From: an uncultured Candidatus Saccharibacteria bacterium
GTDB lineage: Bacteria; Patescibacteriota; Saccharimonadia; Saccharimonadales; UBA4665
DNA length: 16,273 bases
Assembly: GCA_903891235.1 (NCBI GenBank)
Contig: CAITDW010000209.1
Span: 1-16,273, forward strand
Direction of reading: 5' to 3'
The number at the start of each line of letters is the position of its first letter. Position 1 is the stretch's first letter. Of this stretch, positions 12,409 through 16,273 are shown piece after piece. The notes under the pieces are model-generated. The model had not been told where the DNA came from. It saw only the letters and a program-made list of their open reading frames with translations, and made no database searches. The translations under genes were made by a program, and so were the position numbers.

Positions 12409-14567
12409 CTACACCCAAAATGACTGATAAACATCCAATTTTTATTTAGGTTCTGAAACTTTATAGGAGTATTTTCTTTAGCGTCGAATGTAATAGGGGT
12501 ATAGTCGTTGTGTGCAATAAAATAAATTGGCTTCATACCTTCCTGTGATATCTTAATCGTATTATTAGTTTGTGGTGATTGATAATCTAATATATTGAAG
12601 CAAACCTTTGAAATATTATGGTTTTTCGTGTCAGCCAAAGATACATTTTTTAGAATAAAACTATCCTTAACAAGATTGTCATAGCTTAAAAGATCACTGG
12701 AAAATGATTTATACAATCCATCTTCAATTACTAGAACTTTATCCTGAATTGGTCCGCGTTTGATAGATGCTAGAATCAAATTATTATTCCTAAGCATTGT
12801 TCCAGCGAGATCGCTGAAGTGTCCAATATCTGAACTGATTTTATTTGATTGAATGACGATAATTTGTTGATTAGAAACTAATGTTCTTGGATCTACGCCA
12901 TGAATTACTAAGTAATTAATACCTAAATATCTAAGGGCGGAAATAGTTTGGGGATCGTTCAATGATTTAAAGGCTCTTTGTAAAGGAAATATTTGATTAT
13001 TAATGGAGTTGAAAAGTGGCTTGCGGTCAAATGACTGCATTGTTAAATAGTAATCCAAAGAGATACTTTCTACCCCATTTTGCTCTATTGGATACTCAGC
13101 GGTGGCGTTTATTTTTTTATCGTCTTTTATGGTTTTATATATGGTTGGAATATCTTTATTGTAGTGAAATGTGTAGGGAGAAAATGGTTTAGCTACCTGA
13201 TATTCCATAATTATTAAAGTGAATAGCAACAAATAAATAATTGGAAAAATATATTTAGTTAATTTAGATTTAAAGGCCGATAAATAACTCAGCGTAATTG
13301 CGAATAATACAGTTATTGCGGTAGTTACAATCATATATTCTCTAGCAAAAACTCGCCATATACTAAAGTATTTCAGTATTAAATAACTTAAAGTTGGATA
13401 TGATTCAAATTTAGGTGGCAAGCCAATTAATAATGCAAAAATTGCTACTGATATAACAGTAATCAATAGGGTTTTAGGATCATAAAACAGTATTTTATTA
13501 AGCTGATTTTTTCTTTTTTTTATTTTATCTAGAATAATCAAAAGGCCACCTGTAGTAATAACCGTTATAACTGTGATACTTATTTCTGTTCGGCTCTCTG
13601 ATGCGGTACACCAATTATGGAGATTTATTGCATTATTCGTATAATTTTTACCGTACTTAGAAACCAAAAAAGTATTATATGGATCAGGTATAAAGTAGTC
13701 CCATGGCAAATTACTACACTTCTGAATAAGAACAGACTCAGAATATTGATTTGGCCTTGATGAACCGACTTGTGCATTAATTTGATTTTTCTGCGAAATA
13801 AAGATGAAAACTAAAGGAAAAATTAAGATCAAAAATAATATAGATGAGATTAAGCAGGTTTTCATGATCTTCCACGTGCTATTTTTATTCAGACTTCCAT
13901 TTTTGTATTTAATATAGATTGAACCCATTAATACAAGCAGGCACGGAACAACAATGGTCACAGATAGAAGACTAAAATATGGATCAAAATAAAAACTAAA
14001 TGCCACCAAAAGTGCGATTAGAATGCCAATAATGAGTTTGTAGCTTTTAATAAATTCAACAAAAAGCCAAAGAAGTGCAATAAATATCCATACATGAGAA
14101 TAGCTAGGGTGTTCGCCAATTTGTGATTGAATAAATGGATTGAATGTAACGACAAAGCCTGACATTAAAGCAATCCATTTTTTCCTAGTTAGATAATAAA
14201 TAAAACCAAACATTACAAGTGCACTCAACATAAGTCCAACTATATTAAAAATGTTGTATCCACATACCGGGCCGGCAACTCTTGAGAATACTTTAATCAT
14301 TGTTGATTCGGTTAAACCTGAATAGTTTATGGGAGATTTAAGATTATCTCCCATAGGATAGTTGGTAACCTTTTCTAAACCTCCAAGAACAGGCAAATTT
14401 GGTTTAAGACTGTTTTGCCATATTGGTCCAGCAGTACTATCTCCAAACCCATTTATTGACGTATTACAACTTGAAAAAGCTGAGCCCATATAGTACCAGC
14501 AGAAAAAAAGATAGAATAGGATTGCAAATGTAACAAAAATGTATTGCTTAATAGTTATTTTTTTCAT
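12405..14567 (-). CDS. Large polytopic membrane protein, GT-C glycosyltransferase-like
   Basis: Seen: 720 residues with about eleven to twelve hydrophobic helices in the first two-thirds (first at 9-29; others near 104-125, 132-150, 158-172, 178-198, 200-222, 240-262, 335-352, 370-386, 405-428, 440-458), then a soluble C-terminal region of about 250 residues. The first outer loop has FGDSTAGPIWQ (Asp43), in the place where GT-C enzymes carry their catalytic acidic residue. Family knowledge: GT-C and YfhO-like enzymes transfer sugars from polyprenyl-phosphate donors on the outer face. Inference: it glycosylates lipid, glycan or protein outside the cell. The start at 14567 is preceded by a poor Shine-Dalgarno (GAAG). 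It follows the methyltransferase gene by 68 bases and may have its own promoter. A flippase is less likely given the outer-loop acid and soluble tail. Confidence 0.7.
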   Translation of the reverse strand: MKKITIKQYIFVTFAILFYLFFCWYYMGSAFSSCNTSINGFGDSTAGPIWQNSLKPNLPVLGGLEKVTNYPMGDNLKSPINYSGLTESTMIKVFSRVAGPVCGYNIFNIVGLMLSALVMFGFIYYLTRKKWIALMSGFVVTFNPFIQSQIGEHPSYSHVWIFIALLWLFVEFIKSYKLIIGILIALLVAFSFYFDPYFSLLSVTIVVPCLLVLMGSIYIKYKNGSLNKNSTWKIMKTCLISSILFLILIFPLVFIFISQKNQINAQVGSSRPNQYSESVLIQKCSNLPWDYFIPDPYNTFLVSKYGKNYTNNAINLHNWCTASESRTEISITVITVITTGGLLIILDKIKKRKNQLNKILFYDPKTLLITVISVAIFALLIGLPPKFESYPTLSYLILKYFSIWRVFAREYMIVTTAITVLFAITLSYLSAFKSKLTKYIFPIIYLLLFTLIIMEYQVAKPFSPYTFHYNKDIPTIYKTIKDDKKINATAEYPIEQNGVESISLDYYLTMQSFDRKPLFNSINNQIFPLQRAFKSLNDPQTISALRYLGINYLVIHGVDPRTLVSNQQIIVIQSNKISSDIGHFSDLAGTMLRNNNLILASIKRGPIQDKVLVIEDGLYKSFSSDLLSYDNLVKDSFILKNVSLADTKNHNISKVCFNILDYQSPQTNNTIKISQEGMKPIYFIAHNDYTPITFDAKENTPIKFQNLNKNWMFISHFGCS

Positions 14568-14620
14568 AAATACTTCTAAACTCTTTAGTGAGTAGACTTG
14601 ATACCTTTTAATTTTATATT

Positions 14621-14629
14621 ATTGTAACA
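14621..14629 (-). promoter_or_regulatory. Possible extended -10 for the 720-aa gene
   Basis: TGTTACAAT on the minus strand, in the 68-bp gap after the methyltransferase stop, would give a leader of about 45-50 nt. No matching -35 was seen. Confidence 0.4.
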
Positions 14630-14635
14630 TGGAAT

Positions 14636-15391
14636 TTATGTCTTTCTTGCGACAATAATCAGGTTAGATGATAGTCTTGGGTAAATGTTAAATAATCTGT
14701 CTATTAACTGGACGGGCTTTGGTAGTGAATGGAATATTGCTCCGTGAACTTCTATTACTTCAAACCCACTGCTTTGGACAATGTCTTTAAGAGCTGTTAC
14801 ATTAAAAACTCTTAAATGACCTACGGGTATATTACCTTTTTTGATTCTTTTTAGAAGGCCAGAGCCAATCAAGGATGATTTGGTTGATGTTTCGTAGAAT
14901 AATGGCTGTATACCAAACAAAAAAAGAATTCTGTTGTACCAAGCCTGTAAATTAGGTGTTGAAATAACTAGTAATCCATTCTTCTTTAAAACTCTATATA
15001 TCTCGTCTAGCATGAGGTCTGGATTATAAATATGTTCAATTACCTCACCCGAATAAGCAACAGAAATGGATGATTCTTGTAGGGGAATACCGTCTTCGAG
15101 GTTACACTGATTAAATTCGAAAGGCAGTCTTAATTTGGCTTTTTTTAATTTATATTTTGAATAATCTAGGCCAATAAGATTTGCTTCTTTTCTTGACTTG
15201 TGCAATTCCTCAAGAAACTGGCCATCGCCACAACCTATGTCTAAAATTGTTTTATTGGTGAATTTTTTAGTGAATTTATTAATTATCTTGATTGCCTTTT
15301 TCTCTCTTTGAAGAATGGGTCTTACCTCATCAATATTCCATTTTTTTCCATCATAGTAATCAATTGGTTCAAGGCTCATTTTTTGATCCAT
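14636..15391 (-). CDS. SAM-dependent class I methyltransferase
   Basis: Rossmann-fold methyltransferase that would transfer a methyl group from S-adenosylmethionine. Seen: motif I ILDIGCGDGQFLEEL (49-63), the acidic end of strand 2 (LIGLDYSKYKL, about 72-82), motif IV region VAYSGEVIEH (with EVIEHIYNP, the UbiE/COQ5-like post-I pattern) and RVLKKNGLLVISTPN (about 138-152). The 251-aa length is typical of O-antigen and exopolysaccharide cluster methyltransferases, so a sugar or lipid-linked glycan is the likely substrate (inference from neighbours). It overlaps the upstream GT2 gene: ATG 15391 gives 16 bases of overlap, while the in-frame ATG 15379 gives the classic ATGA overlap and loses only MDQK; either is possible. 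The two genes are translationally coupled. Confidence 0.88.
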   Translation of the reverse strand: MDQKMSLEPIDYYDGKKWNIDEVRPILQREKKAIKIINKFTKKFTNKTILDIGCGDGQFLEELHKSRKEANLIGLDYSKYKLKKAKLRLPFEFNQCNLEDGIPLQESSISVAYSGEVIEHIYNPDLMLDEIYRVLKKNGLLVISTPNLQAWYNRILFLFGIQPLFYETSTKSSLIGSGLLKRIKKGNIPVGHLRVFNVTALKDIVQSSGFEVIEVHGAIFHSLPKPVQLIDRLFNIYPRLSSNLIIVARKT

Positions 15392-16143
15392 TCTTTAAAG
15401 ATATTTATAACAGCATACCAAATACCGAGTATATAAAATAGGCTAAATAATGGAGTCAAAAGCCAAAACGACAAAGCATCTTTGAAGTCTATTCCAAGCA
15501 ACAAAGTTATCAATAACTCTAATATCCAAATTACTAATAAAACTGTTACATAGTAGAGAAATATCACTGGATAAATAATAATTGAAATGGGTATGAAAAT
15601 TGAAAGCAATATAACCACCTGTAATGGTCTATAAAATCTAGTGCCAGGCTTAAGAAACCCATCTACAAAAAATTTGCCCCTGTTATATGTATGTGGTATG
15701 AATTGTCTTATTTTATTTCTGGCAAAATAAGTACAAGAAAAATTTGGAGAAAGATTGATATTATTCTTTTTAGCAATAATTCTGATAAGTAATGTATCGT
15801 CAGAAGAATTCCTAATATCATTGGTCTGGAGCTTAAATTCTTTCATGGCGCTAAGTAATATTGATTTTGTTGTTAAAAAACACCCAGTTCCCTTTGGGTA
15901 AAAATCAAAGTCTTCTAGTCCATAGTCGCAGTCCCTCGGATTTGAAAAATATCTTCGCCAACCAATATTAGTAACAGTGTCCATAAAGCGAGCAATAATG
16001 TTACCCCTTTTGTAAACATTGACATGTCCATTCCAGACTTTTTTATCAGGATATATTAATATTTTATCGGTAATGTAATTGAGCGAATCAATATCAATAT
16101 GAACTTTGGAGTCAATAAGTAAAATATATTGGAATTTCGCCAC
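15376..16143 (-). CDS. Family 2 glycosyltransferase, C-terminal part after a frameshift
   Basis: Body of a membrane-associated GT2 enzyme. Seen: FQYILLIDSKVHID (strand with the nucleotide-sugar/metal Asp), KGTGCFLTTKSIL, SSDDTLLIRI (the ED-type catalytic-base region), YNRGKFFVDGF (in place of the QxxRW-like acceptor motif), then three or more hydrophobic helices (about 168-250) and a stop TGA. Its own start here is GTG 16143 with AAAGG seven bases upstream, but homology continues upstream in this frame (CAACCCAAT... reading QPNSGRFLAREKGINV) to about 16205, where the frame of the N-terminal part is different. So this is the 3' section of a broken gene rather than a complete enzyme; without the N-terminal nucleotide-binding strand it is probably inactive, unless frame shifting or an assembly error explains the break. 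Confidence 0.8.
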   Translation of the reverse strand: MAKFQYILLIDSKVHIDIDSLNYITDKILIYPDKKVWNGHVNVYKRGNIIARFMDTVTNIGWRRYFSNPRDCDYGLEDFDFYPKGTGCFLTTKSILLSAMKEFKLQTNDIRNSSDDTLLIRIIAKKNNINLSPNFSCTYFARNKIRQFIPHTYNRGKFFVDGFLKPGTRFYRPLQVVILLSIFIPISIIIYPVIFLYYVTVLLVIWILELLITLLLGIDFKDALSFWLLTPLFSLFYILGIWYAVINIFKEWIKK

Positions 16144-16273
16144 ATTTATACCTTTTTCTCTAGCAAGAAATCTACCGCTATTGGGTTGGTAAATAACTGA
16201 TAATTTATTTGTAATTTTTTAGATGTGGCGATAACTACATTTTTTGTATCGTCAGTAGAACCATCATCAATAA
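16144..16273 (-). pseudogene. N-terminal fragment of the same GT2 gene, frame broken near 16204-16206
   Basis: From the window edge the minus strand reads IDDGSTDDTKNVVIA, the hallmark GT2 N-terminal strand with the DDGS(T/S)-D-T nucleotide-binding motif. In this frame sense is lost after KKLQI and a TAA follows at 16148-16146. One extra A in the AAA run at 16206-16204 would restore a continuous protein KLQIK-LSVIYQPNSGRFLAREK into the downstream frame. The true start of the gene is beyond the window. Confidence 0.82.

Overview
This 16.3-kb window is AT-rich, densely packed bacterial DNA that most resembles a Candidate Phyla Radiation (Patescibacteria) genome, quite possibly Saccharibacteria. 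That placement rests on gene content and style: small ORFan membrane proteins, an archaeal-type aspartyl-tRNA synthetase, a LexA-type DNA-binding protein without its protease half, a membrane-anchored DsbA-like protein and very short gene spacings. It is an inference and no marker gene here proves it. TGA is used as a stop and TGG for Trp, so the UGA=Gly code of Absconditabacteria/Gracilibacteria is not in use.

Region 1 (1-3031, minus strand): the N-terminal part of a disordered protein built on perfect 108-bp tandem repeats, then a tight operon of a CNNM/CBS membrane protein, aspS (with residues of a non-discriminating AspRS) and a 79-aa membrane protein whose start overlaps the aspS stop by one base. 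Region 2 (3060-3830, plus): a dsbA-like thiol-disulfide gene with a good promoter, divergent from region 1.

Region 3 (4059-6592, minus): a gtrA-family membrane gene and a protease-less LexA-like regulator in one operon, followed by a clear cobalamin (B12) riboswitch whose expression platform can hide or expose the ribosome binding site of a 467-aa ORFan with a Cys-rich C-terminus. This is the most novel part of the window.

Region 4 (6672-8349, plus): two adjacent type II toxin-antitoxin modules. The first is mazEF with a frameshifted mazF. The second is an AbrB-type antitoxin plus VapC/PIN toxin with a consensus promoter, a 26-bp operator palindrome and an apparently leaderless mRNA. A strong terminator, a second extended -10 and a 19-codon ORF follow.

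Region 5 (8384-16273): a surface-polysaccharide island. On the plus strand are a 118-aa ORFan of higher GC, a sulfotransferase-like P-loop protein with a coiled-coil tail, a polyprenyl-phosphate sugar-1-phosphate transferase (the likely initiating enzyme) and a GT4 glycosyltransferase. Converging on the minus strand are a family 2 glycosyltransferase broken by a one-base frameshift, a SAM methyltransferase and a 720-aa polytopic GT-C-like membrane protein. Together they look like machinery that starts, extends and decorates a lipid-linked glycan at the cell envelope; the glycan itself cannot be named from sequence.
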